The position numbers were made by a program, and so were the translations under genes. 64,000 nucleotides of DNA from Sphingomonas naphthae (lineage in GTDB: Bacteria; Pseudomonadota; Alphaproteobacteria; Sphingomonadales; Sphingomonadaceae): NCBI RefSeq assembly GCF_028607085.1, contig NZ_CP117411.1, positions 1,116,001 to 1,180,000 of the forward strand, read 5' to 3'. Position 1 is the first letter of the stretch. Each line of letters begins with the position of its first letter. This document shows, in pieces, positions 1 to 9,261 of the stretch. Below the pieces are notes generated by a model. The model was not told the DNA's origin and did not search any database. It saw nothing but the letters and a program-made list of their open reading frames with translations.

Positions 1-2
1 AC

Positions 3-464
3 CGGCGTGGCTTCGAGGAAGCGGCGATGCTGCTGCTCGACAGCGCGCGGCGTCAGGGCCGCCCTGTCACGCTGGTGCTGGCCGACATCGATCGCTTCAA
101 GCAGATCAACGATGCCCACGGCCATGCGGCGGGCGACCGCGCGCTGCAACTCTTCGCCGAGCGGGTCGGCGCCTCGATCCGCCGCCGCGACCTGTTTGGC
201 CGGATCGGCGGCGAGGAATTCGCCATCATCCTGCCCGACACCCCGATCGAGGACGCGCGCGTCGCCATCGACAAGCTGCGGCTGGAAGTGGCGGGCTACG
301 ACGCCGGCGAACTGGCAGAGCCTGTGCCGATCACCGCCAGCTTCGGCATCACCGCCTTCCGCCCCGGCGAGGATCGCACGCTCGCCAAGATGATGGCACG
401 CGCCGACAGCGCGCTCTATTCCTCGAAACGTGGCGGCCGGAACATGGTAACGCTGATCGCCTGA
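3..464 (+). CDS. GGDEF-domain diguanylate cyclase (C-terminal part only)
   Basis: The reading frame is open from the window edge, so the N-terminus lies outside. The visible part is the C-terminal GGDEF domain, which makes cyclic di-GMP from two GTP. The metal-binding segment ADIDRFKQIND and the active-site signature IGGEEF (a GGEEF variant of GGDEF, compatible with activity) are both present, and the usual C-terminal ADSALYSSKRGGRN segment closes the domain. No inhibitory RxxD motif is seen immediately upstream of GGEEF; the residues there are RRRDLFGRIGGEEF, where RRRD fits RxxD, so product inhibition is possible. The sensory part is not visible, so the input signal is unknown. Confidence 0.93.
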   Translation, partial: RRGFEEAAMLLLDSARRQGRPVTLVLADIDRFKQINDAHGHAAGDRALQLFAERVGASIRRRDLFGRIGGEEFAIILPDTPIEDARVAIDKLRLEVAGYDAGELAEPVPITASFGITAFRPGEDRTLAKMMARADSALYSSKRGGRNMVTLIA

Positions 465-488
465 TATCCCCGGCTTATCGACGCAGTC

Positions 489-1583
489 TCATGGCCTTCC
501 GTCGCCCAGCCCCAGCGCCTTCGCGATATCGCCCCAAGCCACCAGCTTGAAATTCTGCGCCCCGGCGGCGTTCTGGCCGTCCTGCGCCACGAAGAGCCCG
601 CCGGGATAGGCGGGGCCGAAATCGCCGAGGATCAGGTCGATGCCGTCGGTTTCCTCGGTCGATCCCACCTTGCCGGCGGCGATGCGGAAGCGGCCGATAT
701 AGCGGTCGTCGGCCAGGCCGTAGACGCTGTAGGCATTGTCGCCCTGGCTGGAGACCAGCACATAGCCGCCGCGCGCGCCGATCGGGGCGAGGGCGACGCC
801 CTCGGCATCGGCGACCAGATTCTTGCCGTCGGCCGCGCCGACCTTGGTCGCGGTGACGGGCGCGTCGGCGCGGGCGTCGAAGCGCCAGAGGCCGACGTCC
901 TCCTCGGCCACGTACAGCCGGCCGGTGCGGTTGTCGGCCGCGCAGCCTTCGGACTGGGTGGCGAGCTTCATGGTGCGCACGATCTGCGCGGTCGGCGCGG
1001 CGCCGGAGGCGTCGATGGCGACCTGGTTGATCGTGCCGTCCTTCAGCACGGCAAAGGCGTAGAGCCCGGCACCGTCGCGATAGAGGCAGACGCCATAGGC
1101 CTCGCCGCTGCCGGCGCTGACCGTGCCGAGCGCAGCCAGCTTCGTGGTGACGGGATCGAGCCGGAACAGGGCCAGCCTGGCGTTGGCGACGTCGTTGCGG
1201 TCGCTGGCGACCACGAGGATGCCGGCCTTGCCCGCGATCGTCACGCCGTCCGCCAGATCGACATTGTTGACCCGGCCCGCGTCGTGGAAATCGCGCACCT
1301 TGCCGTCGAGGCCGTAGACATAGAGCCCGGCCTTCTTGTCGGTGCCGACGATCAGGCTGGCGGCGGGATCGGCGGGGTTGCGCCAGATGGCGGGGTCGTC
1401 GGCGGCATCGGCGTTGGCGGTGCCGACCGGCTCGGTCTCGGCGCGCGCCGTAACCATGACGGCCGGGGCGGAGGCGGCGATGCGCTGGGCGACCGGCGTT
1501 TCCCGCGCCATGCAGCCCGTCAGGGTGAGCAGCATCACGGCAAATGTCAGCGGCGTCGCGGCCGCGCGAAAGGTGGTCGTCAT
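489..1583 (-). CDS. Phytase (beta-propeller type), lipoprotein
   Basis: Predicted 3-phytase that releases phosphate from phytate. The start chosen is the ATG followed by TTTFRAAATP, because it begins a lipoprotein signal peptide with a lipobox LTGC (Cys at about residue 24). The frame is open further upstream but that stretch is not signal-like. The mature part is about 340 residues, the usual size of a six-bladed beta-propeller phytase, with family-like segments DAADDPAIW near the N-terminus, SEGCAADNRTGRLYVAEED in the middle and STEETDGIDL near the end. It is divergent from a TonB-dependent receptor, a pairing seen in sphingomonads and caulobacters where receptor and phytase probably act together on phytate. 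A perfect PHO box sits 45 bases upstream, so phosphate-starvation control by PhoB is likely. Confidence 0.88.
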   Translation of the reverse strand: MTTTFRAAATPLTFAVMLLTLTGCMARETPVAQRIAASAPAVMVTARAETEPVGTANADAADDPAIWRNPADPAASLIVGTDKKAGLYVYGLDGKVRDFHDAGRVNNVDLADGVTIAGKAGILVVASDRNDVANARLALFRLDPVTTKLAALGTVSAGSGEAYGVCLYRDGAGLYAFAVLKDGTINQVAIDASGAAPTAQIVRTMKLATQSEGCAADNRTGRLYVAEEDVGLWRFDARADAPVTATKVGAADGKNLVADAEGVALAPIGARGGYVLVSSQGDNAYSVYGLADDRYIGRFRIAAGKVGSTEETDGIDLILGDFGPAYPGGLFVAQDGQNAAGAQNFKLVAWGDIAKALGLGDGRP

Positions 1584-1627
1584 GATCTGGATGTCCCCCG
1601 AAGTCGCGCCGGCCCTGTCGGCGCGAC

Positions 1628-1645
1628 ATGACAGGGTGATGACAG
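1628..1645 (-). promoter_or_regulatory. PHO box (PhoB-binding site) upstream of phytase
   Basis: On the minus strand two perfect 7-base repeats CTGTCAT are separated by exactly four bases (CACC), which is the canonical PHO box architecture. The site lies 45 bases before the phytase ATG, where a PhoB-activated promoter would have its -35 region. The receptor gene starts 118 bases away on the other side and could share the site. Confidence 0.82.
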
Positions 1646-1763
1646 CTGATCCCTGAATGGCCTTGTCACGATATCGTAACGCAGGCGTCACCGAACCTAC
1701 CCGCGCCGCCGGTAGGGGCCCTCGCATCGCCGCTGAAACCGGCTTGAATGGGGGATTACCGAC

Positions 1764-4580
1764 GTGAACAACTCATCCGCTCGGCGGAGCATCGCCGCGT
1801 GCCGTATCGGCGCGCTTCTCGCCTCGACCGCGCTCGTGGCGGGCACCGCTTATGCGGCGGCACCGGAGCCGGAACCCGTGGCCGCCGCGGCCGAGGAGCA
1901 GACGGACATCGTCGTCACCGGCACGCGCCCGATCGCGGAATCGGAGGCGGCGGCGCTTCAGGTGCAGCGCAATTCGGATTCGCTCGTCAGCGTCGCCGCT
2001 TCCGATGCGGTCGGCCGCCTGCCCGACCAGAATATCGCGCAGGCCACCAGCCGCCTGCCGGGCGTCAGCGTCGAGCGCGATCAGGGGCAGGCGCGCTACA
2101 TCAACCTGCGCGGCGCGCCCAAGACCTGGACGACGCTGTCGTTCGACGGGATCAACGTGGTGAGCCCCGAGGGCCGGGACGCGCGCTTCGATTCCATCCC
2201 CTCGGCGATCGCGGGCAAGATCATCGTGTCGAAGGCGGTGACCCCGGACATGCCGGGCGAGACCGTCGCCGGCAACGTCAACGTCGTCACCCGCTCGGCC
2301 TTCGACTATCGCGGCTTCCACATGGCCGGGAAGGGCGGGCTGGGCTTCGCCGAACTGGGCGATCGCAAGGAATATGAGGCCAACGGCGTCATCTCCGATC
2401 GCTTCCAGACCGGCATGGGCGAATTCGGTGTGCTGCTGTCGGGCAGCTATTACGAACGCAACATGATCACCGACAATTTCGAGACCGATTACGAGCCGGT
2501 CTCGCGCGATGCCCGCCCGGGCAACGCCACCCGCTTCTGGGCGCATGAGGCGGAGAACAAGCTTTACCGCCTGACCCGCAAGAACTGGTCGGTCTCGGGC
2601 CGGCTCGACTGGAAGCCGGACGACGCCAACACCATCTCGCTGCGCTCGATCTACACGATCTTCACCGATGACGAGGCGCGCGACAATTATCGCTTCGACC
2701 TCGACGACCGCGAGGCCGACCTCGTCGCCAACACCGCCGCCTGCACCGTCACGCCGAACGCGACGCCGACCACCTCGGGCTATGCCGACGTCTGCATCGG
2801 CAACACGCCGCAGAAGGGCACGGTCTATGGTATCGACATCCGCCAGCGTTCGACCCTGCGCGCCTTCCGCCAGTCGGTCTTCACCAACACGCTGGCGGGC
2901 GACCATCGCTTCGGCGACGGCGGCTGGAAACTGTCGTGGGTGGCCAATTACACCGAATCGAAGGACGATCGCTCGGTCGTCGGCGAGGCGACGTGGGACA
3001 GCCCGGGCACGCGCAACCTGCGCCCGACGGTGACCTATGATTTCTCCAATCCGAACCGGTCGAGCCTGAGCCTGTTCCGCACCATCCAGCTCGCCAGCCC
3101 GACCCGCTATCAGGCGGGCGACGCGGTCACCGCGATCGACAGCTTCACCAAGCCGCTTTCGTCCTTCACCGTGCTCGACGCGGTGGATACGACCAAGGCC
3201 TATACCGGCAAGGTCGTGCTGGCGCGCCAGGCCGAGATGTTCGGCGGCGACAGCGAGTTCAAGCTGGGCTTCCAGTTCGACCAGCGCACCAAGGTGGCCG
3301 ACGAGCGGAACATCGTGCTGAACACCGCCGCGCAATTCGCCACGGCGGGCTTGCCGACCGATTACAACCAATTCTCGCTCGACCGGTCGTTCCTCGGCGA
3401 GATCCCGATGGGCTACACCTTCCGCTACTTCGACATCGCCAAGATGCAGGCGGCGTCGGATGCGGCGACGAAGAATTTCGCCTTCACGCCGGTCACCGCC
3501 AACAATTACGACGTGCGCGAGCAGGTCTACGCCGGCTTCGCGATGGGCACGGTGCGCTATGACTGGGGTTCGGTGGTGGGCGGCGTGCGCGTCGAGCATC
3601 TGAAGAACCGGGGCACCGCGCTCGCCACGCTCGGCGCGGCGACGCCGGGGCTGGTGACGGCCGAGAGCGAGCAGACGCTCGTGTTCCCCAGCCTGCACGT
3701 CAATTACAATGTCGACGAGACCAAGAAGCTGCGCCTGTCGTTCAACAGCGGCGCGGCGCGGGCGGATTACGATCAGCTTCGCCCGAACGTCGTCATCAGC
3801 GATACCAACCAGACGATTTCGGGCGGCAATCCGGGCGTGAAGCCCGAGCGGGCCTATGGCGTCGACGCTTACTTCGAATGGTATATGCGGCCGCAGGGTT
3901 ATCTGATGGTCGGCGTCTTCTACAAGAAGGTGAAGGACGTCCTCTACAACCAATCGCGCACCTTCGGCTCGAACGCGCTGGATACCGGCGGGATCGATCG
4001 GTCTGGCTATGTCTTCTCGGGCATCACCAACGACGGCGACGGGCGGCTGTATGGCATGGAAGCGGCGGCGCAGCTCCAGCTCGAGCCGTGGACGGCCAAC
4101 CTCGGCCTGCCCGATTTCATGGGCGGCTTCGGCGTCTCGGCGAACGTGACGCTCAACGACAGCAAGGTGACCAAGCCGGCGTCCGGCGCGATCCCGGCGC
4201 GCAAGGTGCGGCTGCCGGGCGCCTCCGATTTCGTCTACAATATCGGGGCCTATTACGAGAAGTACGGCATCTCGCTGCGCCTGCAATATCAGAACCGGGG
4301 CAAGTGGCTGGATACGATCGCCGACAGCCTGGCGGACGCGGGTGATACTTATTGGGCGGCGGACGACGAACTCGATTTCTCGGCGCGCTATGCGATCACC
4401 AAGAATGTCGAAGTGTTCTTCGACGCCTCCAACCTGCTCAACCATCCGGGTCGCCGTTTCTCCGATCCCGGCAACCTGCTGACCGCGAGCGGCATCGCCT
4501 CGCCCAGCACGAGCAGCCAGACGATCGAATGGGAGCGGTTCGGCCGCCGCTACACGGGCGGCTTCCGCTTCAACTTCTGA
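1764..4580 (+). CDS. TonB-dependent receptor, phytase-associated
   Basis: A 938-residue outer-membrane TonB-dependent receptor. It starts at a GTG codon and has a signal peptide ending near AGTAYA (about residue 31). A TonB-box-like DIVVTGTR follows at about 48-55, then a plug domain with LPGVSVERDQGQARYINLRG and the DGINVVSPEGRDARFDSIP segment (about 85-150), and a long beta-barrel ending in the terminal aromatic residue expected for outer-membrane insertion (FRFNF). The divergent phytase and its PHO box suggest that the ligand is an organic phosphate such as phytate or its breakdown products. That is inferred from context, since substrate cannot be read from the barrel. A strong hairpin follows the stop codon. 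Confidence 0.93.
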   Translation: MNNSSARRSIAACRIGALLASTALVAGTAYAAAPEPEPVAAAAEEQTDIVVTGTRPIAESEAAALQVQRNSDSLVSVAASDAVGRLPDQNIAQATSRLPGVSVERDQGQARYINLRGAPKTWTTLSFDGINVVSPEGRDARFDSIPSAIAGKIIVSKAVTPDMPGETVAGNVNVVTRSAFDYRGFHMAGKGGLGFAELGDRKEYEANGVISDRFQTGMGEFGVLLSGSYYERNMITDNFETDYEPVSRDARPGNATRFWAHEAENKLYRLTRKNWSVSGRLDWKPDDANTISLRSIYTIFTDDEARDNYRFDLDDREADLVANTAACTVTPNATPTTSGYADVCIGNTPQKGTVYGIDIRQRSTLRAFRQSVFTNTLAGDHRFGDGGWKLSWVANYTESKDDRSVVGEATWDSPGTRNLRPTVTYDFSNPNRSSLSLFRTIQLASPTRYQAGDAVTAIDSFTKPLSSFTVLDAVDTTKAYTGKVVLARQAEMFGGDSEFKLGFQFDQRTKVADERNIVLNTAAQFATAGLPTDYNQFSLDRSFLGEIPMGYTFRYFDIAKMQAASDAATKNFAFTPVTANNYDVREQVYAGFAMGTVRYDWGSVVGGVRVEHLKNRGTALATLGAATPGLVTAESEQTLVFPSLHVNYNVDETKKLRLSFNSGAARADYDQLRPNVVISDTNQTISGGNPGVKPERAYGVDAYFEWYMRPQGYLMVGVFYKKVKDVLYNQSRTFGSNALDTGGIDRSGYVFSGITNDGDGRLYGMEAAAQLQLEPWTANLGLPDFMGGFGVSANVTLNDSKVTKPASGAIPARKVRLPGASDFVYNIGAYYEKYGISLRLQYQNRGKWLDTIADSLADAGDTYWAADDELDFSARYAITKNVEVFFDASNLLNHPGRRFSDPGNLLTASGIASPSTSSQTIEWERFGRRYTGGFRFNF

Positions 4581-4591
4581 CGAGGCCGTGT

Positions 4592-4621
4592 CCCGGCGCC
4601 CCTGATGCCAGGGGCGCCGGG
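4592..4621 (+). terminator. Hairpin after TonB-dependent receptor gene
   Basis: A 12-base-pair perfect GC-rich stem (CCCGGCGCCCCT pairing with AGGGGCGCCGGG) with a six-base loop starts 11 bases after the receptor stop codon. There is no T-tract, so it is either a weak intrinsic terminator or an mRNA 3' end stabiliser. Confidence 0.6.
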
Positions 4622-4675
4622 GCAGGGGAGCGACGACTCTGTCCTCCGCCTGGCGGGTAGGATAAGGATGAGGCC

Positions 4676-5491
4676 ATGATGATCCCGCTGCTCGCCGTGC
4701 TGTCGCTGGCCGCGACATCCCCATCCGCGACATCCCCATCCGCGCCGTCGCTCTCCGCCGAGGAGGTGCGCCGGCTGCCGGCGGCCGAGGCGCGGCAGGG
4801 TGTCGTCGCCGCCGCCGACGCGGTCTATGCGATCGGCAATCGGGAGATCGGGCGCTACGCCAAGGCGGACGGCAAGCTGCTGGCGCGCTTCGCGGGCGAT
4901 GCCGGCCACTTCCCGCACATGAACAGCTGCATCGTCCACCGCCGCGAACTGGTCTGCGCCGCCTCCAGTTTCCCGGCGGTGCCGATGTGGAGCCGGGTCG
5001 AGCGGTTCGACGCGCGCACGCTCGCCCATCTCGGCAGCCGCGAGATCGCCGACGCGCCGGGATCGCTCACCTGGCTCGACTGGCACGGCGGCGCCTGGTG
5101 GGCCGCCTTCGCCAATTACGACGGGCGCGGCGGCACCCCCGGCCGCGACCATCGCGAAACCGTCGTGGTCCGCTACGACCGCGCCTTCCACGAGATTGCG
5201 CGCTGGCACTTCCCCAACAGCATCCTCGATCGCTTCGCGCCGATGAGCGCGTCGGGCGGGGCGTGGGGGCCGGATGGCCTGCTCTACGTCAGCGGCCACG
5301 ACCGGCCGGAGCTTTACGCGATGCGCGCGCCCGCCGGCGGCGGCGTGCTGGAACTGGTCGCGACGATCGCGATGCCCACCAACGGCCAGGCGATCGGTTG
5401 GGATCCGAAGGACCGCCGCATCCTCTGGTCGATCACCCGCCAGGGCAGCGAACTGGTCGCGAGCCGCATCCCGGTGGTGGCGGGCCGCTGA
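4676..5491 (+). CDS. Secreted hypothetical protein with propeller-like repeats
   Basis: A 271-residue protein of unrecognised family. It opens with a signal-like hydrophobic stretch (MIPLLAVLSLAAT), followed by a short tandem repeat, TSPSATSPSAPS, encoded by an imperfect direct repeat of GCGACATCCCCATCC. The rest alternates short beta-strand-like segments with turns such as DGLLYVSGHDRPELYAM and IGWDPKDRRILWSI, as in beta-propeller proteins that store or follow a ligand. It lies 95 bases after the TonB-dependent receptor in the same direction and could belong to the same phosphate-linked group, but a hairpin separates the two. No catalytic residues can be assigned. Confidence 0.75.
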   Translation: MMIPLLAVLSLAATSPSATSPSAPSLSAEEVRRLPAAEARQGVVAAADAVYAIGNREIGRYAKADGKLLARFAGDAGHFPHMNSCIVHRRELVCAASSFPAVPMWSRVERFDARTLAHLGSREIADAPGSLTWLDWHGGAWWAAFANYDGRGGTPGRDHRETVVVRYDRAFHEIARWHFPNSILDRFAPMSASGGAWGPDGLLYVSGHDRPELYAMRAPAGGGVLELVATIAMPTNGQAIGWDPKDRRILWSITRQGSELVASRIPVVAGR

Positions 5492-5623
5492 ACGCCTTGC
5501 CGGGCCTCGTCGAAAGGCGATCGAAACGGATCTGGCCTTGTCGACATGTCCAGCATCGATACAGTCCGTCGCCGCCCGTCCGTTTGGTAGGCGTGGCCGC
5601 AGATGAGAAACGAAGGCGAGGAT

Positions 5624-6853
5624 ATGACGCGATACGATGTGGTGATCGTGGGTGGCGGGCATGGCGGTGCGCAGGCGGCGGTGGCACTGCGGCAGGCCAA
5701 GTTCGAGGGGACGATCGCGATCGTCGGCGACGAGCCGGAGCTGCCCTATGAGCGGCCCCCGCTGTCGAAGGACTATTTCTCCGGCGAGAAGGCGTTCGAG
5801 CGCATCCTGATCCGACAGCCCGCCTTCTGGGAGGAGCGGCAGGTGGCGATGCTGCTCGGCCGCAAGGTCGTGTCGGTCGATCCCGCGGCGCGGAGCATCA
5901 CGACGGCGGACGGCGAGACGATCGGCTATGGCGACCTGATCTGGGCCACCGGCGGCTCACCCCGCAAGCTGACCTGCTCGGGCCACGACCTGATCGGCGT
6001 CCACGGCGTGCGCACCCGCGCCGATGTCGATCGGATGACCGGAGAGCTGGCCGGCACCACCCGCGTCGTCGTGATCGGCGGCGGCTATATCGGGCTGGAG
6101 GCCGCCGCCGTGCTGGCCAAGTTCGGCAAGCAGGTGACGGTGCTGGAGGCGCTCGACCGGGTGCTGGCCCGCGTCGCCGGCGAGCCCTTGTCTCGCTTCT
6201 ACGAGGCCGAGCATCGCGCCCATGGCGTCGACGTGCGGCTGGGCGCGAAGGTCGAATGTATCGAGGAGGCCGAGGGCCGGGTCACCGGCGTGCGGCTGGC
6301 CGATGGCGAGATCCTGGCCTGCGAGATGGTGATCGTCGGCATCGGCATCATCCCCGCCGTCGAGCCGCTGCTGGCGGCGGGTGCCGAGGGCGGCAATGGC
6401 GTCGCGGTCGATGCGCAATGCCGCACCAGCCTGCCGCACATCTACGCCATCGGCGACTGCGCGCTCCACGCCAATCCCTTCGCCGGAGACATGCCGATCC
6501 GCCTGGAATCGGTCCAGAACGCCAACGATCAGGCGACCGTCGCGGCCAAGACCATTCTCGGGCAGGAGGTGGCCTATCACGCCGTGCCGTGGTTCTGGTC
6601 CAACCAATATGATCTGCGCCTCCAGACGGTGGGCCTGTCCACCGGCCACGAGCAGGCGGTGCTGCGTGGCGACCCCGCGACCCGCAGCTTCTCGATCGTC
6701 TATCTGAAGGACGGCAAGGTCATCGCGCTCGATTGCGTCAACGCCACCAAGGACTACGTCCAGGGAAAGGCGCTGGTCGTCGGCGCCGTAGCATTGCCGG
6801 CCGAGCGGCTCGCCGATGCCGCCGTGCCGCTCAAGGAGCTGGCGGCCGCCTGA
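5624..6853 (+). CDS. FAD-dependent ferredoxin reductase
   Basis: A 409-residue pyridine-nucleotide-disulphide oxidoreductase of the ferredoxin or putidaredoxin reductase type, passing electrons from NAD(P)H to a [2Fe-2S] ferredoxin. The visible motifs are an N-terminal FAD-binding [10 protein letters not shown], the segment [13 protein letters not shown] typical of this subgroup, a central NAD-binding [14 protein letters not shown], a second FAD motif IYAIGDCA, and a C-terminal reductase domain with YDLRLQTVG. The ATG at residue MTRYD was chosen because a GGCGAGG sequence precedes it; an ATG 21 bases upstream is in frame but has no ribosome-binding site. No ferredoxin or P450 partner lies next to it. 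Confidence 0.9.
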   Translation: MTRYDVVIVGGGHGGAQAAVALRQAKFEGTIAIVGDEPELPYERPPLSKDYFSGEKAFERILIRQPAFWEERQVAMLLGRKVVSVDPAARSITTADGETIGYGDLIWATGGSPRKLTCSGHDLIGVHGVRTRADVDRMTGELAGTTRVVVIGGGYIGLEAAAVLAKFGKQVTVLEALDRVLARVAGEPLSRFYEAEHRAHGVDVRLGAKVECIEEAEGRVTGVRLADGEILACEMVIVGIGIIPAVEPLLAAGAEGGNGVAVDAQCRTSLPHIYAIGDCALHANPFAGDMPIRLESVQNANDQATVAAKTILGQEVAYHAVPWFWSNQYDLRLQTVGLSTGHEQAVLRGDPATRSFSIVYLKDGKVIALDCVNATKDYVQGKALVVGAVALPAERLADAAVPLKELAAA

Positions 6854-6918
6854 GGCTGTTTGCGCAAGACCGTCTGGCGAAGAAGGCGGCTATCGACATC
6901 GATCCCTCCCGATAGCCG

Positions 6919-7926
6919 TCATGCCTGTTCCGGCCTCGCGGACGGCACCATCGCCTGCGCCGCCGCGATCCGCTCGCGCATCGTCTCGCACAGCAGGACC
7001 GGCCCCTCGATCACCAGTTCGCCGCCCCAGCTGAACAGATGCTCGGCCAGTTCGCGCATTCCGCCCGACGAGAAACGGATGCGCATCCCGCCGTCGTCCA
7101 GCGGCTCGACCTGTTGGTGGCGATGGAAGCGCCAGCCCCGCGCCCGCGCGGCGGAACTGGCCGGCACGCGCAGCACGACATCCTGCTTCTCATCGCGCCA
7201 CACCGCGAAACTCTCGGCCAGCCACCCGTCGATATCCCAATCCTCGGGCGCACAGCCCAGCGTCTCGCTCAGCCGCGTATCGCTCATCCGGTCGAGCCGG
7301 AAATAGACCGGCTCCTCGTCGCGTCCCGGCATCTTGCCCAGCAGATAGGTCAGCGGGCCGTGCACCAGCCCATAGGGGATCACCCGACGCCAGCGCGGTT
7401 CGGGCCGATCCTCGGTCGCATAATCGAATTCGATGCAACAGCCGGCGAGGATCGCGCGCTGCACGATCGTCAGCGTTTCCGGCGCGACGGTCGCGATCGG
7501 CCCGGCGGCGACCATCGTGCGCTGCAACCGCGCGAGCGCGTCGAGATCGGGGTCGATCCGCCGCCTCTCCCGATCGTCGAGCGCACCCTTCACCTTGGCG
7601 AGCAGGCTGGCGAGCTGGTCGGCCCGCGCCGTCCGCCCGGCCGCGCGCTGGCCCTCGGCCTCGGCCTGGAGCGCCGCCACTTCGGCGGGCGTCGGGCGGG
7701 TATAGACGCGGCGCAGGCTGTCGCGGATCAGGAACCGCTTGCGGCGATCGTCGGCGATCTCCTCCAGATCGAAATGCGTCGCGATCACATCGCGCATCCG
7801 CTCCGCCGTCCGCCGGTTGACCCCCAGCCGCTCGGCCATCTCGCCCAGCGTCAGCCCCTCGCCGGTTTCGGACAGGGCATGGACCAGCGCCAGCAACCGA
7901 TCCAGCTTCGCCATCCGTTCGGTCAT
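6919..7926 (-). CDS. WYL-domain transcriptional regulator
   Basis: A 335-residue regulator. The N-terminal winged HTH (about residues 1-65) contains LTLGEMAERLGVNRRTAERM. A WYL ligand-sensing domain follows at about 145-230 (IEFDYATEDRPEPRWRRVIP, then YLLGKMPGRDEEPVYFRLDRM), with a WCX-type C-terminal extension. WYL proteins sense nucleotides or nucleic acids and often control DNA-damage or defence genes. The start was set at the ATG after a GGAGGGCGG ribosome-binding site; the frame stays open upstream but nothing there looks like protein. It faces away from the accessory region and is probably a chromosomal gene at its border. Confidence 0.88.
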   Translation of the reverse strand: MTERMAKLDRLLALVHALSETGEGLTLGEMAERLGVNRRTAERMRDVIATHFDLEEIADDRRKRFLIRDSLRRVYTRPTPAEVAALQAEAEGQRAAGRTARADQLASLLAKVKGALDDRERRRIDPDLDALARLQRTMVAAGPIATVAPETLTIVQRAILAGCCIEFDYATEDRPEPRWRRVIPYGLVHGPLTYLLGKMPGRDEEPVYFRLDRMSDTRLSETLGCAPEDWDIDGWLAESFAVWRDEKQDVVLRVPASSAARARGWRFHRHQQVEPLDDGGMRIRFSSGGMRELAEHLFSWGGELVIEGPVLLCETMRERIAAAQAMVPSARPEQA

Positions 7927-8339
7927 CGCTCCGCCCTCCACGTCCGTATCTGTCGCAGGTTGCGGCGGCGGGCGGCGTTTTTCAACCGCCATGACCCGGC
8001 CGGTTGGCTGCATGGCACACCGGTACGACACCGGAAGCGGATGGCAGGAACAGGCTGTAAGGAATGGCGCCCCGCGCCGGATAAACATAACGAATACATC
8101 TTGCCGTTTTCACTACTATAGAGCCGCCGCTGTGCGTCTGCAGCCGATGCGCGCCGAACTGCGCCGCCGCCATTGCTTTGAAGAGCACCGGTTGCCCACT
8201 CATCATTCGGCAGTCGGCGCCCAATGGGAAGCCGCCGGCGGCAGCCGGACCCACTTGCGGTTGTCGGTGGGCCCGGAGGGCTAAGCTTCCTGCGCACTGA
8301 TCCAACTGCTATCCTAAGCTCGGAGCCATGGAGGCAGAC
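7927..8339. other. Intergenic border of the accessory region
   Basis: No gene is convincing here, and base composition becomes more AT-rich from about 8085. Around 8061-8071 the sequence ATGGCGCCCCG resembles the 3' end of the tRNA-Arg gene at the other end of the element (ATGGCGCACCCG), apart from a missing base. This could be a decayed attachment site or chance. Confidence 0.3.
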
Positions 8340-8438
8340 ATGACGCATTTGGTGGGAGTAGCCATCGCGATCGGCGGTGGTATCGCAGTGGCGATCGTAA
8401 TGGCCTTCGCTGCGGTGTGGGTGAAGCCGCGTGCCTGA
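8340..8438 (+). CDS. 32-residue predicted single-pass membrane peptide
   Basis: A short open frame with a strong ribosome-binding site (GGAGG six bases before the ATG). It starts MTHLVG, continues with about 20 hydrophobic residues (AIAIGGGIAVAIVMAFAAVW) and ends with a basic tail VKPRA. Topology rules predict the tail to be cytoplasmic. The family is not recognised. The coding support is the ribosome-binding site plus a clean membrane segment. It stands alone between the WYL regulator and the arr gene. Confidence 0.5.
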   Translation: MTHLVGVAIAIGGGIAVAIVMAFAAVWVKPRA

Positions 8439-8610
8439 CCCTCTTCTGAATGGCAGCAAACGTCCCCATTTCGAAGCTTAGCCGGTGTGCGGCCCCAGCC
8501 GCCCGGCTGCAAACGACCGACAAGTAGGCATCCACGGTAGCTTGGGGCCGCCCGAAACGGGACGTTGGTTCAGGTGGCTAGCAGCGCTGGGATCGCACAA
8601 GCGAAGCTGA

Positions 8611-9024
8611 CTATTCTTCGATGGTATCCCTGCCGTCAGCCTTAAGTCGGGCAAGCCCTTCCTTCATCGCTCGTAGTTCCTCGGTTGTATGACCCTGCCA
8701 GTCCTCAAGCTCGCCCACAACGCGCAACGGAGCAGTCGAGCGATAAGAGGCGGTCACGTTTCCCGGGAACTTCTTATCGGTCAGGTTGGGATCGTCCTCA
8801 AAGGGGCCGGTCGGCTCGACGATATAGATGCGGCCCCGTCCCGCGCCCAAGGCTAGCTCAGCGCCCCAGGTCGCTGCCCCGAGCATCGCCGAGAAGTAAA
8901 TGTGCTTGAGTCGGCGCTCAATGAAGTTGCTGCGGTGGCCGGGCACAAGCAGCTCGCCGATCTTCAGGTCTGCCTTCGTGCCGTGATAGAAGGTTGTCCC
9001 TGGTGGAACTTCATGTGCCCGCAA
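8611..9024 (-). CDS. arr: NAD(+)-rifampin ADP-ribosyltransferase (Arr)
   Basis: A 137-residue Arr-family enzyme that transfers ADP-ribose from NAD+ to the rifamycin antibiotic, inactivating it. Family signatures are present in order: FYHGTKADLKIG with the NAD-site His, RRLKHIYFSAMLGAATWGAE, GRGRIYIVEPTGPFEDDPN, then DKKFPGN and a C-terminal VVGELEDWQGHT. Length matches known Arr proteins. The start was set at a TTG six bases after GGAGG; another TTG two codons upstream is too close to that site. It lies in the cargo region of a conjugative element next to a transposase remnant, which suggests acquisition by transfer. Confidence 0.93.
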   Translation of the reverse strand: MRAHEVPPGTTFYHGTKADLKIGELLVPGHRSNFIERRLKHIYFSAMLGAATWGAELALGAGRGRIYIVEPTGPFEDDPNLTDKKFPGNVTASYRSTAPLRVVGELEDWQGHTTEELRAMKEGLARLKADGRDTIEE

Positions 9025-9261
9025 TCTCAACCTCCGCGTTTATAACCGCCAGATAGCGGTGCTGTTGCTGCCCGGCGGGTCCGCCGAGAACCTAATCGAG
9101 GCGGGCGGACGGAGCCGCGCCAATGCTTTTCTTTGCGCGTCCGCCTCTACCCGCGAAGCGCACGCACCATGCGGCGGGAGGCCGGATCGATTTCAATGGT
9201 TAACGAATGGCGCGCAGGTCGTGAGTGTCGGGGTCATCCACGCATCGACGGTGTGCGTCCG

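Noticed and set aside
1773-4739. A 988-codon open frame antisense to the TonB-dependent receptor
   Set aside because: It is an Arg/Ala/Gly-rich shadow frame typical of GC-rich DNA; the plus-strand receptor has a signal peptide, plug and terminal Phe.
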